DNA of 64,000 bases from the NCBI GenBank assembly GCA_958298945.1, contig OY282605.1, positions 24,778,811 to 24,842,810 of the forward strand. Reading direction: 5' to 3'. Position numbers and translations under genes: made by a program. This DNA comes from Atherix ibis (taxonomy: Eukaryota; Arthropoda; Insecta; Diptera; Athericidae). Below the pieces are notes generated by a model. The model was given only the letters and a program-made list of their open reading frames with translations, had not been told where the DNA came from and did no database searches. Position 1 is the first letter of the stretch; every line of letters begins with the position of its first letter. Of this stretch, positions 32,936 through 45,239 are shown piece by piece.

Positions 32936-34444
32936 ATACGATAAATGCAAATATTATGTACCCAAAAGCATAGTATTATTCATGATATTTTTATTTTTTA
33001 TTAAAGAAATAAAAAGAAATACTAATAAATAACAACCAAGAATAATTGTTTATCAATAATTTCAATATCAAAAGCAAACCTATAAACTTCAATAATAAAA
33101 CCAAATAAATTTCCATGAACTCTCTTGTATATTTTTATTGTCGTTTCATGTTTAAAAGGAATTTATTTTCTGATATATTCCCAGTTTTAGTGGCTTTTCC
33201 CATCTTTGATGTCTTTTTGGTACCGGTACAAAATTTCCGATAATAACTTTTCCAACGAATTCATTTGAATAAATTACAGCAATTATCGAAAAAATTATGC
33301 TTTTTGATAAAATAACAAAAATGAAATTATTTTCGTTGAATTTATACATAAATTCGAAACTTTTTAGAACTCTTTATTTATCATCGGTATCTATTTTTTA
33401 TATTGTAAATTTAGATTATATTCTATTTAATATATTTTATTAAAAGCTAAACATTTTGTTGTATGTTTTATGTTTAATTATGAATACAAAGTACTCGTAC
33501 TAAAGTCGGAAACATACAATATTCGTCTGAACATATTGTAGGAGAATCTTTGTTCCTTTCAGAATATTAAACATATTTTTGTCGTATTACTCATTTGGTG
33601 TGTGTTTTGTTAATAAAAATTCACAAAACAATCTTTTCCTATTTACTAAACGACTCTAGCTGACATGATTCACATTTTCAAGTTGAGTTAAGGTGTACTT
33701 GCGACGTCTGTAAACGCTCTTTAGACTAAAATACACTTTATCATTTGCCAAATGAAAATATAACAAGTAGCTACTTGGGAATATGTACACAGATTTGTAT
33801 TTGTACATAAATAAGTAGATAGATTTTGTGAAGCTGCAATTGTACGTCACTCCAAGACGCTTGAAGCTTCAGCTAGTATCTGTGATTTACGACAAAGTGA
33901 TGTTCTTATTAAATGAAAACACTTTGAAGAATTATTTTTAAAACATTTCGCATCCCAAAGAATTAAACCCTATCGATTTTTACTTTCGAAAAAATAACCC
34001 TTTCAGTGCGGCGGCGTTTTTTTTCTTCTCTTGAAAATAATTCCCAACAATAGCACAAGTCACAGAATTTTAGCATACCGAATCGAATACACTTGAACAA
34101 ATGAATATAAGCTAAAATTACAAATACAGGTATAAAAAATATTAAATAAGAATTTTTATCATAGAACATTGAACATTTCATATTGCAAGCACGTTCTAAT
34201 GACACCAACCAGCAGAGATTGCAGCACCAGAAAATCCAATGAAAACATTTCGAATCAATAATTCAAAGATTCTAAATAAAATAATCTGCTTCATGGTTGC
34301 GCTTTAAATTCCAAATGCACAATTATATTTTGTTGTAAAATAAAAATAAAAATAATAATAAATACTTGTAAATATAGGAAATAACTTTTTTTTTTAAAAA
34401 TATGCATGCGATTATAAAGGAAAAAGTTACTTTGCTTACTTTTT
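32936..34444. other. Unassigned AT-rich DNA
   Basis: No recognised gene or repeat. Minus-strand frames 33152-33349, 33656-33850 and 33963-34208 have no domain I know. Confidence 0.45.
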
Positions 34445-34739
34445 GGGATGTTTTAAATGTTTAACAGTGATCTCGGGTCATTTGACAGCTGTCAAATATA
34501 GCATGTCATACAAGATAGCATTTGCTTAGGTTCAGGTTTGTAAAAGCTTTCTACAAAAGTGGCTTCTGAAAAACCACGTTTCGCGTTTTAAGACATAATA
34601 ATTTTTTAAGCGATTACGTTAATTTCTCGTTAATAAGGAAAATTGTCATATATGGGGTCTGAAAACCCACAAGTGACTGTGAAGAACCTATTGTATCCTC
34701 GAAAAGTGGCTTTGTGGTGTGCATTTCGGTCTGAAAACA

Positions 34740-35772
34740 CCAGGTGTATAAGCTTAAATCCGCTGTTTGGTCATAGATGGCGTAAGTTAGCGTATTAACC
34801 TACCATGGGCACGCCATACTTTTTTTTATGAGTTTGACATCTTTCAACCATAATCAGTGCACATTGTCAGCAATTTCGTATAACAACATATATTTTTCCT
34901 TTGGTAATCATGTCTAGTTTTGTGCCGAGATTTGTTTTGTCGGTTCAAAGATGGCAATTTTGACTTGTGGGACAAGAAGCGTGAAAATCGGCCTAGGAAG
35001 GTTGAGGGTCGTCAATTGCAGGCTCTTTTGGACGAAGACGATACCCAATCGCAAAAAATGCTCTCGGAGCAATTGGGTGTTACTCAACCAGCCATTTCCA
35101 TGCGTCTGCGTGCCATGTGAAAGATTGAAAAGATTAGAAAATGGGTGCCGCATGAAATGAACGATGGGCAGATGGAGCGACGCCAAAACACATGCGAAAT
35201 CTTGCTTCCCCAAGACCAAATCGCTTCGGACGGAAGACGATGCTGTGCGTTTGGTGGGATCAACAGGTTATTGTCTACCATGAGATGTTGAAACATGGTG
35301 AAACTGTCAATGACCACCGCTACCACCAACAACTGATCAAATTGCACCGTGCTATGCGTGAAAAAAGGACGGATTATCAACAAAGACATGACAAGCTGAT
35401 TTTCCTCCATGACAACGCACCATCGCACACGTCAAAAATTGTCCGAAACTACTTGGACACACTCAGCTGGGAGGTGTTACTCTACTCCGCCTATTCACCA
35501 GACCTGGCCCTTTTCGACTACCACCTGTTTTCGTCGATGGGCCACGCGCTCGCTGAGCAGCACTTTGATTCTAACGAAGACGTCCGAAAATGGCTTGATG
35601 AGGGGTTTGCCTCGAAACAGAAGCAATTTTTTTGGTGTGGTATCCACAAATTGCCCGAGAGATGGGAAAATGTGTAGCTAGCGGGGGCAAGTATTTTGAA
35701 TAAATTTGTTTTTGCTTTCTATAAAAAAAACATGTATTTGTTTTTGCTTTCTATTTAAGCTTATATCTCTGG
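34740..35772 (+). mobile_element. MAR-E (mauritiana/Mos1-like) mariner
   Basis: The left end CCAGGTGTATAAGCTTAAAT and the right end AAGCTTATATCTCTGG form an imperfect inverted repeat of the Mos1 type, which starts CCAGGTGTA. The right flank is TA; the left flank is CA, probably a decayed TA. It is about 1030 bp, against about 1290 for an intact Mos1-type element, so about 250 bp is lost. It lies inside the transposase gene of Y element 4. Confidence 0.9.
34910..35677 (+). pseudogene. Mauritiana-type transposase, broken
   Basis: The start near 34910 reads MSSFVP in the first frame and is disrupted at once. 34920-35120 continues FKDGNFDLWDKKRENRPRKV and QALLDEDDTQSQKMLSEQLG, the first DNA-binding half. 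A stop follows RLRAM. Sequence encoding KWVPHEMNDGQMERRQNTCE is still readable, then a deletion removes the first catalytic aspartate. 35192-35677 holds PNRFGRKTMLCVWWDQ, FLHDNAPSHTSK (second aspartate), YSPDLALFDYHLF (third aspartate) and GHALAEQHFDSNEDVRKWLD, ending LPERWENV. Confidence 0.85.
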
Positions 35773-36386
35773 TAGCATTAGCCGATATTTCTTTCAAAAT
35801 CATGAAGGAGATATCGTTACAGTCAATTCTGAGTACTATTGCGCCATTAAGACCGAATTTTTGAGGTATAAACTTGAACATTTTAATAAGACCGACTTTT
35901 TGAGGTCTGAAATTGAACAGGTCTGAACTTGAAGATTAAAAGGCGACAAATTTTAGTTTTATTGTGCGAAAATTTTCCAGAACCGATAATTTCGAGATTT
36001 GATGAATTCAACTGACCTCCAAGATCGTATAATTTGACGCATTTAAAATGTTTCTTATAAAACGACTCGATTGGATTTCTTTTTATATGGCTTTTCCTAG
36101 TGAGGCGTGTTTAAATGGACAATTCTAAAACTTTAAAGCATTCGAAACCCAATGTCTGTCAAGTAATGGCCGACATACAGCCCGAAAAAAAGTCATTAAA
36201 AAATTACCTCAAAAGGATCGCGAGTTGTGCACAAAATCTCGTGACGGCCATTTTGAATAAGGTTGTACTAAATACAAAATGGCAAAGTTTAAGCAATATA
36301 AAAAAAAGTAGTTTTATTAAATTTAAATTTTTAAGTCTGTTTTATTTAACTTTACTTACCATTAATACAAATTGAATAACCCTTTA

Positions 36387-38829
36387 TGTTCCGAAAAGCA
36401 CAAGCATTATACAAAAATTGAACAATTTGATTTGGTTTATTTAAACTTCATCATTTCTATTTGTATGAACGTACATATTATGTTGTTGTTATATGCACTG
36501 GTGGAAATGTGCAGATACACCCACCCGTACTGATAATTTTCTAGGGGAAACAATAACATCCAACGGTCGATTAATCTTTGGCCAGAAAAATCAATGAATT
36601 TCCACATGGTTCCCTCCACATAGTTCGCCATTTCGTATTATTTTGGTTAGTATAGCTTCTGGCGGATCAGAATGCAACTCTTTTTGCTAAGGTAGAGGCT
36701 CTTTATTGTGAGGCAACTGGTTTTGAAATTAATGCTGCTACTTTTGATTTAATTCAAAACTAAACCTATTGCTCTTAAATACTATTTTCTACTACAAATA
36801 TTTCTATTACCAATAATGATAATGATGATGATGATGCGGATGATGATAAGTGAGTTGCAGCATATAACAACAATGTCTGTGATAACGCATCTGGTAAGGG
36901 AAACAATGAGCCCCCCCTAGCAGAGGCAGAACAACGCCTGCAGCTGGTTGCATCATCAGCAGTGAATTAATGGCCTTCGTCACAGATGGGCGTTGGTTAG
37001 AATTTAATACTGCACAACACAGAATAGTTCGACTAGGTTCACCGTGGTTTAATCCATTTCAGTTTGGATGATTTTTAGCCATCTGGACGACATACGAATA
37101 TACCCACTATACCATCAACGCCACCACCACATGGACCAGAACAAATGCTTTTATTGCCGCTACGCTCCCATTGCCTCCACCTCTGCCACTGCTTTCAAAG
37201 TCCCGCTGGATATTCTATAAATCCATAGGGAATAGCATCGAATGAAAATGATGTGCACCACAGCTAATAAGGTAGAGAAATAAAATAAATAGAAAGTCTA
37301 TCAAGAAGAAGGGAAAAAAAATTAAATTCCAGTCAACCATTTCGACTAAGAGAATGAATACTGTACGAAGAAAGGAATGATGGCCTTTTTCCAGTGTGCA
37401 TAAATAATATAATCTAAAAATATGTTCGAACTAGTATAGCACGTTCGTTTGGCAAAGAGCTTGTGAAGAAGTTGAAGGCAGGTCACGATCACGACAAAAT
37501 CAAAACGCTTTTGAATTATGTTCAGAATGCAGGGCGGTGTCCGCCTATCGTTCGATATGTCTTAGCAGAAGGAAGAGTTCACAGGCCGCTTAATCGCCTA
37601 GTAAATGATTATGGAAATGGAGATTTAGTGGTAATTCCCAATAGCCAGTGTGGCTCCTTCTAGCCATACCCAGAAAAATCGTAGTTTCTTCGTTTGGCCA
37701 GAATCGAAAGTGCTAAAACCACTGATAAACATGTCACGAATCCGTACAGTTATTGGCCGCAAACAAATAATATCTAACGCCGCATACATTTTCCACTGCA
37801 ATAAATATGGTATAAAATGACTATGGTAGTTGGGTCATTTGTCCATACAATCTTTGCTTTGTCATCGCACCCCCAAAGAACCTCCACCAATAAACAAGGT
37901 AGATATGCGGCAGTCGATTGGAGATTTTATCGTAATCACCCTCATCGTCGTCGATGTTTTTTTCATTCTATTTGTCATCATTTGATTATTATTTTCTTCT
38001 TTCTCAAATTTTCTTATAAAAAATTGTTATCCTTTTCACATTTTTCCCAACATTGGTATACTTTTGTTAATGATGAGTTAAAGCGGATCCAGTTGCCAAG
38101 ATATAAACTACTTCTGGGACTTACTATCTCGAAGAAGCCAGAGAACATTCTATTGTAGTATACTTCCGAGGCTAAGAACATAAATCCTTGCTGATACTGA
38201 AATGTACAAACTATTGCCGCTGGCAGTGGGTGGGTATGATACTCTTCCAATTTTCTCACTTAGTTAAGCAATACTACCTCAACGGATATGACATACTGCA
38301 GTGGAAACAAGAAGTAATTTCAATGGGCATCTTTTGATTTCTTGCCAATTCAATGTACACCACAAGTCCCAAAGTTTTGTCTTCAATAATCAATATTTGT
38401 TTTCCTTTTTTCTCTTTTCCGATTTATAATTTGGATTTTATAAAAAGTTTGTTATTTTCTCTTATCTATCAAAGTGTTATTTAGAAGCTTCAACGGGACA
38501 TAACTTTAGTTAAATGTCACAGGTTTGTTCTTTCAGATCTTAAATTTACTGAATTTTTACATTTACTGAATGTTAATATTTTTACATTTACTGAATATAA
38601 AAGTAAAAGACCTCATAACAAAATATTGTACGCAAAAATATGATAATCAAATACCAATTCGAAAAAATTGTATGTAAACAAAAATTTCTTTAAAGGATTG
38701 TAAAAAAAATTTCGGGTCAGGAAGTACCTTTTCGTAGTGTACATATTGTAATTTGCGGAAATTGAAAAATATTTCGATTTCAAATTATTATTTCGGCGCG
38801 AACTGAAGCAATCAGTGCTCTTCCATAGT
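36387..38829. other. Unassigned DNA with GC-richer patches
   Basis: GATGATGATGATGATGCGGA (36819) begins a short GAT repeat. 36880-37230 is GC-richer and contains a proline/threonine-rich open stretch but also stops. The + frame 37463-37663 (66 codons, KLKAGHDHDKIKTLLNYVQ and onward) has reasonable codon use but no family I recognise. 38545-38602 has three copies of TTTACATTTACTGAAT-like sequence. I cannot support a gene here. Confidence 0.4.
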
Positions 38830-39467
38830 AAAAGTATTTTTCAATTAATGCTTTCGAAAGTAAAATTAAATAAATTCATATTTAAAATTCATTATATTTT
38901 TTAAGGGAATTTTTAATCACTTTTCGAACATTTGAGAGTTGTAATTTTAATGGATTTCGGTTTTTAAATGTTCTAAAGCTTAAGAGCCACTCAAAAAGTC
39001 AAATAGAGTCAAATAGCACTACAAAAATTCTGACGATGAAATCACCAAATCTCGAAATAACGCATTGTGAGAATTTTTCGACGTTTTGTTGAAAACACAT
39101 ACGGTCCATATTTAAATCTTTAAGGTAATGTAAAAAAAGAAGTCATTTATGATATTGCCATTGCGCTCAAAATTGATGATAACGGTCTCATAGAAATATG
39201 GTCTAATAAATGCTTTAGACCAATATCCGCATTAGACAACAGTCATTTTTCGAGAATAAAATGGCTTCTTCACAATCACTTGTGGCTTTTCAGAGCCCCA
39301 CATACAGTAATATTGCTTATGGATGTGTCTTGTTCTTAAATGAAATTTAACACCCAAAGTGTTCGTGGAACAAAATCGAAATTTTACAATTTAGATATTC
39401 AATCGATTTTTATTTCTGATAAAATGGCAAATTTTAAACTAGACAAATTCTACCTTAAACGACCTTG

Positions 39468-40323
39468 TACGAGGTCTGTGTTCAAAAAGTGTCACGAATT
39501 TTGAATTTCCGCAGGTTACGTATATTCGATTTTCGATTTTTTGTCACTGCTTTGCTTGCATGTGTTTTGGCTCGTCTTCGATTTGTGTCTTAAACATTGC
39601 ATGTGTTTTGGCTCGTCTTCGATCTGAGGACTTAAACATATCGATTGGCTCGTGCCATTTAATTTTTTACCAATATTTGGTCGTGAGGCGGGTCGCCGCG
39701 AAATTCGTACCAAAATTGCTCAATTTTGACCAAAAACCAAAGCTCTAACATCCCAATGAAAGCTGCCGCACGAGCCAAGAACAAAAAAAGCGCCAAGTTC
39801 GGTCGAATGTGAATGTTTTGCTTACAATTTTCATCGATTGCAGGGGCGTGGTGCATCATGAGTTCTTGCCACAGGGTAGAACGGTCAATAAAGAATATTA
39901 CCTGCAAGTTATGCGCAGAAACGCCCGGATTTGTGGAAGGACAAATATTGGCTTTTGCACCATGACAACGCCCCTGCTTGTGCTTGAATTTTTGGCCAAA
40001 AACAACATACTAATAATGCCGCAGCCACCATATTCTCCAGATCTGACCCCCTGGTACTTTTTCTTGTTCCCGAAACTGAAGAGCCCCATGAAAGGACGAT
40101 ACTACGCTACGATTGAAGAGATAAAGACGGCATCGAGGGAGGATCTGAACAAGATCACAAAAAATAATTTTTTGAAGTGCTTCGAGAATTGGAAGAAACG
40201 TTGGCACAAGTGTATAATATCTGGTGGGGATTACTTTGAAGGGGACCAAATAGATATTCATGAATAAATAAATAATTTTTGAAAAAACACAAAATTCGCG
40301 ATACTTTTTGCACAGCCCTCGTA
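39468..40323 (+). mobile_element. MAR-A copy 3
   Basis: Inverted ends TACGAGGTCTGTGTTCAAAA and GATACTTTTTGCACAGCCCTCGTA-like. The leader contains a 26-base duplication (GCATGTGTTTTGGCTCGTCT at 39558 and 39600). The N-terminal coding part is mostly lost but RRVAAKFVPKLLNFDQ (39690-39735) survives, so its deletion differs from that of copies 2, 4 and 5. Confidence 0.85.
39809..40267 (+). pseudogene. MAR-A3 transposase C-terminal half
   Basis: A 152-residue frame: VLLTIFIDCRGVVHHEFLPQ, then TVNKEYYLQVMRR. A small deletion and frameshift then replace the HHDNAPAH region with out-of-frame residues (ICGRTNIGFCTMTTP). The frame returns at LAKNNILIMPQPPYSPDL. The third aspartate position reads TPWYFF, tyrosine for aspartate. 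It ends GDYFEGDQIDIHE, the normal MAR-A C-terminus. It lacks usable second and third aspartates. Confidence 0.8.
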
Positions 40324-40384
40324 TATATATGAAAACTGTCAAATTGACAGGAATATACTTTCCGAACCGCGAAATGGATAAACC

Positions 40385-41289
40385 GCCATTTTACTGTAAA
40401 GGAAATATACCTAAATTATATTGAAATACAAAATTTTTAATTTTATTATTACAAATAATAGTTAATTGACAAAATCTTATACAAAAGTTATTGCATTCAA
40501 TCTTATTTATTTAAAAAATTGTCCGTGTCGAAAGAATATTTTGAATATTTGTTTTTCAACTTTCCATTATAATTATAATATCAATATAATAATTGAAAAT
40601 GAAATATAAAAAAAAAACCAAATTTTTGGCAACTCTACACAAAAATTCGTATAAAATTCATAAAAACAAATTATACCAGTTCTAACAGATTTATTGCTAT
40701 TTAAAATTTATCCTACAATAATTTTTATCGCTGATATTTTGCATAGATTTATAGAAAAAGAAAAAAATTATAATAAAGAATATTTTTCTATCATTTACTA
40801 AAAAGATTTCTATCTCAAAATATACGAAATACTTCCAAGAAGATGAGAAGTTCGCCATCATTAGTTATTTTGTGTTTATGTTACGTTTTTGTATTGAATT
40901 GTTGCATAATTGTTTATGTTTTAATCGAAAATACTCGCACTATTACATCGGTTTGACTTTGAAACGAACCAAAACACATCAAGTTTTTTTTATTGGTTTT
41001 TTTTTATCGTAAAAAAAAATTAGGAAAGCTTTAGGTTTGGTGGCGATTTTCCAATATGTTTTTTTTAAATGTATTCGAACGTGTTGTAATGTAAAATTTT
41101 TAAGTGAATAAAAATAAATAAATTAAACCTGAAAATCAATTGATTTGAAAAAGGGAAGAAGAATGGAAGTTCTAGAAGGATAAACTTTCGCGCATAAAGC
41201 TTTTCGCCATGATGGCACCACGAAATTGAACGCTACAGAAGTAAGGAGTTTACTGTCAAGGAACAAAAGCAACTGCAGCAGATTTAAAG
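40385..41289. other. Unassigned AT-rich DNA
   Basis: Nothing recognised; very AT-rich. Confidence 0.5.
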
Positions 41290-42060
41290 TCTTACAGCAA
41301 CGTCAACGGGCTGCAGTGTAAATACGCGCATTGAACTGCCACCACCCAAATACAATTGAATACGCACAGTTGCATTGGTGCACTGTCGTTTTGCGGAGGC
41401 GCAACGCATGCACTTTGCGAGCAGCTGTGCCTGCCCACTTGCATGCGTCCCAAAACTTCACTGCGAACGCTGACTGCAAACGCATCCATCCACACAACTT
41501 GATGCGGCTATCAGCTGGAAACATACATGCTGGCGGCAGCAACTGCCGGCGAGTATAAAGCCAACCGCGTGTTCATGTGTGCGTGTTGAACTTTGATGGT
41601 GTGCGCACATGTGCCAGTCATCGGCGAGTGTATGTGCGCTGGTCAGAACAGCAGCCGCAGTCAAACCTGCAGTCATTCATTAGTCGTCGTTCAAGTTGAT
41701 TCTTCTTCTCGTTCGGAGAGCACGAAATCGATAGCGTAATTTGGAGTTCTGTGCCCGTAATCCATCGGATCGGTTTCTGAATAAAAGAAACTTTCTTGAC
41801 GAGTGTTTTTTTGTTTGCGAAATAGATTCGTCCGAAAACGAAATCTCATTTATTAAAATTGCCGAAATTCGCGGCAAATTAAGCTTTCTGCGAATTAGAA
41901 TCACACTCATATGTTAGCCGATACTCCGCAGGTGAAAACGTTGGGTGAGTCAGTTCGGAAGCACACCTGGAAACGTACAACCGTCGCGACCGGTCACCGC
42001 AGGTGCGTGTTGATACATTAACGCGTTCGCGTATTATTTTTTTCGTATCTATAACCGGTC
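41290..42060 (+). promoter_or_regulatory. Candidate promoter and first exon
   Basis: This block is clearly GC-richer than its surroundings, has no transposon signature and many CG dinucleotides. A TATA box (TATAAAG at 41554-41560) is followed by a leader-like stretch. Starting at 41911 is a short ATG frame (MLADTPQVKTLGESVRKH, 36 codons) with balanced codon use that contains possible splice donors: CAG|GTGAAA (41929), TTGG|GTGAGTC (41944) and GCAG|GTGCGT (42002). This is what a first exon of a fly gene with a long first intron often looks like. I do not recognise the gene. CA-rich and TGCG-rich composition alone could also mark a regulatory CpG-rich island without a gene. Confidence 0.35.
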
Positions 42061-45000
42061 ATCTAATAATATCGTTTAAATAAAAAATTAAAAAATTGAC
42101 GCACTGAAAAATAATTTTTATCGAACTTAAACGAAAACAAAAATCGAAATTTTCTAAAATAAATTGGAGAAAAATAAATTTATCGTACAACAAAAATCAA
42201 CGAAATTCGAAACTTTTGCACACAATTTTTCATTTCAACTGCGGCTATATTAACGCAAACCCTTCGTATTCCTGCAGCATTAACGCAGCAATACGCATTG
42301 CTGTATTATTTCATCAGCTTTAAACGGTTTAAAGCTTTTAGTTACAGTCGGAAATTGCAGTCAGTTGCGTTGTCAGGTCATCAAGTAGTTTTGTGGTGGT
42401 GTTTTTATCACGAAATTCATTCTAATCGAAAGTTAAAGCCGCCCCCGTCAATAAAACGGAAGAGAGAGAAAAATAAATAAATAAAAGTGCAACAAAATGT
42501 TAAGTGTATGTTTTTGTTGTTTGTAAATGCAGAAAAAGTTTTCCATTTTATATTCGATAAAAAAAATATATATATTTTAATTATAAAGAAAAAGTGCCTT
42601 ACAAAAAAAAAATACATTAAAAAATAATGTGATTAATAAAGAGTTATTTTTTTAAAGAAAACTAATACACAAATAAATAAATGCCGCTTAAGTATTTATC
42701 TTTGAAAAAATGCAAAAAAAAAAACCCTTCCTCCCACACTACTAAAAATGCCCCCAAACAACTTCAGTTGGCTGAACTCCGATAACCATATGCTTCCTCC
42801 AATTTAAATATTACATTGTGAAATTTGCAAAAGGGTTTTTTTTATTGGGTGTTTTTTTAAAAAATAAATTTCACTAATTTAAATGTGACGAATTATTAAA
42901 AAAGAATATGTCGTCTTATATAAAATGCAATTAAATTCAACCATCTGCAAAGTGCAATAGTCGATGTTGCATTGTCTTTGAATTATTCGTGAAATTTGCA
43001 TAAAAATTGAATCGAAAAATGTTTTTGCTTTTATTTCCGGTTTCAGTGTTGTTATGGGGTTGGTCCCTTAATATTTGGTGTAGACGTTATTTCAAAACAG
43101 ACTGAAAATTTCAATGCAAATTTATATATAAATGCATAGCTACATCGATCAGTTGCGAATGGTCATTATTTTGCGTTGAATAATTACGTAAAGTGGTGGT
43201 GGTGATTCTACTGTAGGCTCTCTGAATTGTCTGTATTCCAAATATCAAAGAATGCAGCCTAGTTAATTATTTTAGTGTAGAGAATTCGGACGTCTGCTCT
43301 GTGAGATTCGATATGCACTAGAATTTGTAGACGCCTTTGGCAATCTAACTACGAAATACAGCCGATCAATTACACACTCCTTTGGCATGGGTGGTCTGCC
43401 AGCAATCCCTAATAATGCCATTTGATAAGGACATTCATGGAAATCTTCTGTTGTCTCCGAATGCCTAGTCACCCATTAACAATTCTGTGTCAACATGCTA
43501 GCATACGAATAGATATGAGCTTCCTACGACAACATAGCAGAGCGTATCAAAAAAGGGTACATTCCTTTGGGATTAATGGCTATGTTGTCTTCTTCTCATT
43601 GGATCGCATAAGCTTTATTTTATGCTGACGCATTTGCCAAATTTCATTCTCTCATACCGAAACGACATTGGTCATGTGTAAACTACCAGTTGAGGATTTT
43701 TTTTTATAGATAGTACACGGAAAAAAACTTATTTCAGTTTTACTAAAGGTTCGAATACACTCCTTTCCACCATTTATTTCGATCAGCTTTCATGTAAAAT
43801 AAGGCACATGAAATTTTTATCAACCACCCATCAATTGCGTCGTTCTTTTCCATCGATGCGAAAAATTCAGTGGTCTGCACTTGTGTATATCCTCCATCAG
43901 ATACTTTCATGAATGATGTAATGGATGCGATGCTCTAGTAATTTCCAAATTGATGCCCCCAACTTTCTGCCACCCAACTTTACGTTTCGACGTTCTAGAA
44001 AATCATGCACGCGCAATGAACAAAGTCGAGGGAATTCTATTATCCTTCGAAAAAGGTCCAAACAAATTTTTTTAAATATTTTTTTTTTTTGTTTTTTGTT
44101 TATGAATCAATAAGATTTAAGTATTCACATTTTGTTTACTAATAATAAAAGAAAGCTCAATATTAGTGGATGAGTGTGAATGCATGCGACATACAAAATT
44201 GCACTCAAAGCTTTCAGTGAGTGCAATTTTGTATGCAGACAATTGTAAATATTTTGGGAGGTTTTTTTTTGTTTTGTTTTTTTTAAATTATAATTTAATA
44301 ATAAAAGGGGATGGAGTTTTTTTTATAATTACGAAAAACGTTGGATAAAATGCATGATAATTTTCGACAAAATTTTTCTATGATTAAATTGCGTTTAAAA
44401 TACCACAAAAGTAAAACAACTTTAATCCGGAAGCTTAGCATTATAACACTTACAAACAAACCAAAAATTCCCATTGTAATGAATTTCCATATAATCCAGA
44501 GCGGAAATGCAAATTTAGGACTAAAAAAGAAATTCGATTTTTAAAAAAATATGGGCAACTTCCGAGAGTTCAAATTTTAAACAAATTAAATTCAAACACT
44601 TTTAATTGATTTGAAATTAACAGTTCGATTGTAAAGAAAGTTCTCTTATTATCAGATAATTTAATTTAATTTATTCAAAATTATATGCAAATATTTCACA
44701 CCTAAAAAAAAAGAAAAAAAATCAAATATGGAAGGTGTTTTCGAAGAGTTTGTACGTGAGTTTTTTTATCTTTCTTAACCAGAAAAAGCTCCTCTAGATT
44801 TGTTAAAGAATTCGTTCACCAATTTATACAAAAGTTTGTGGAATAATTTTTGATAAAATCAATAAATCAAATCGAATCGAATTAAATCAAAATAAGCAAA
44901 TTGGAGAAACTTAGAATGCACAAAAGGCGGAAGTATTCGACGTGTGCCTTCTTAATCAGTAATGAGTGGTTACGCACCTTATTCAGTTACACCAGGTTTA

Positions 45001-45068
45001 TAGTCAAACATATCGGTGATAGATAATTAAAATTCAATTAACGATTCAATACCGCAATATCGATTCCA
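42061..45068. other. AT-rich, transposon-poor stretch
   Basis: No transposon motif recognised over 3 kb, unusual for this window. It would fit an intron downstream of the 41.3-42.0 kb block. It holds a perfect hairpin at 44190-44235. A tiny ATG frame (MEGVFEEFV at 44728) is followed by GTGAGTTTT; I cannot tell it from chance. Confidence 0.4.
44190..44235. repeat. Perfect 18-bp hairpin, 10-base loop
   Basis: Arms 44190-44207 (CATACAAAATTGCACTCA) and 44218-44235 are exact complements around AAGCTTTCAG. Less AT-rich than chance AT palindromes here. The stem is shorter than a typical pre-miRNA. Confidence 0.8.
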
Positions 45069-45239
45069 ATGCCTGATAAAATGAACAGCACGCAGAACAC
45101 CGATTGCATTGTGCACCACGGCTGGCCATTGTACTCGCGCGTACATTGGGCCAAATACCTTTACGAATTGCTAGTAGAAAATAAGTGGCCACCCCCTTTC
45201 CCCCTTTTAAAAATCCACTATCCAGGAATCATATTATAG
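45069..45239 (+). CDS. 56-codon open frame with coding-like codon use
   Basis: ATG at 45069, TAG at 45237-45239, with an in-frame stop just upstream. The first 40 codons (MPDKMNSTQNTDCIVHHGWP, then LYSRVHWAKYLYELLVENKW) are rich in C- and G-ending codons in the middle of AT-rich DNA, which suggests real coding sequence. After ENKW it becomes proline-rich and looks like noncoding sequence, so the true exon may end near 45175-45190, although no strong donor is visible. I do not recognise the protein. It could be a start exon, a retained fragment of a decayed gene, or a small protein gene. Confidence 0.35.
   Translation: MPDKMNSTQNTDCIVHHGWPLYSRVHWAKYLYELLVENKWPPPFPLLKIHYPGIIL

Larger units (their letters stand above)
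34445..36386 (+). mobile_element. Family Y element 4, carrying an inserted MAR-E
   Basis: Palindrome at 34481-34496, then the coding remnant GSENPQVTVKNLLYPRKVALWC (34656-34725, one frame). It breaks at 34740 where MAR-E is inserted and resumes at 35773 as SRYFFQNHEGDIVTVNSEYY. The C-terminal part follows: ENFPEPIISRF near 35985, then LKHSKPNVCQVMADIQPEKK and LKNYLKRIASCA (36130-36235). The 3' terminus ACAAATTGAATAACCCTTTAT is near 36370-36386. This is the most readable Y transposase in the window. Confidence 0.75.
38830..40384 (-). mobile_element. Family Y element 5, carrying an inserted MAR-A
   Basis: Read on the minus strand: 5' terminus near 40384 (complement GGTTTATCCATTTCGCGG) and a decayed palindrome near 40335. 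MAR-A interrupts at 40323-39468. The Y leader resumes at 39467 (complement CAAGGTCGTTTAAGGTAGAA), then the SENPQV-type block near 39270 (complement GGCTCTGAAAAGCCACAAGT), the ISRFGDFI-type block near 39045, and the 3' terminus near 38840-38870. The gene is unreadable beyond motifs. Confidence 0.65.

Noticed and set aside
41303..41676. Several Cys/His-rich open frames on both strands in the GC-rich island
   Set aside because: Mutually overlapping frames on both strands with no family motif; they arise because few AT-rich stop codons occur there.
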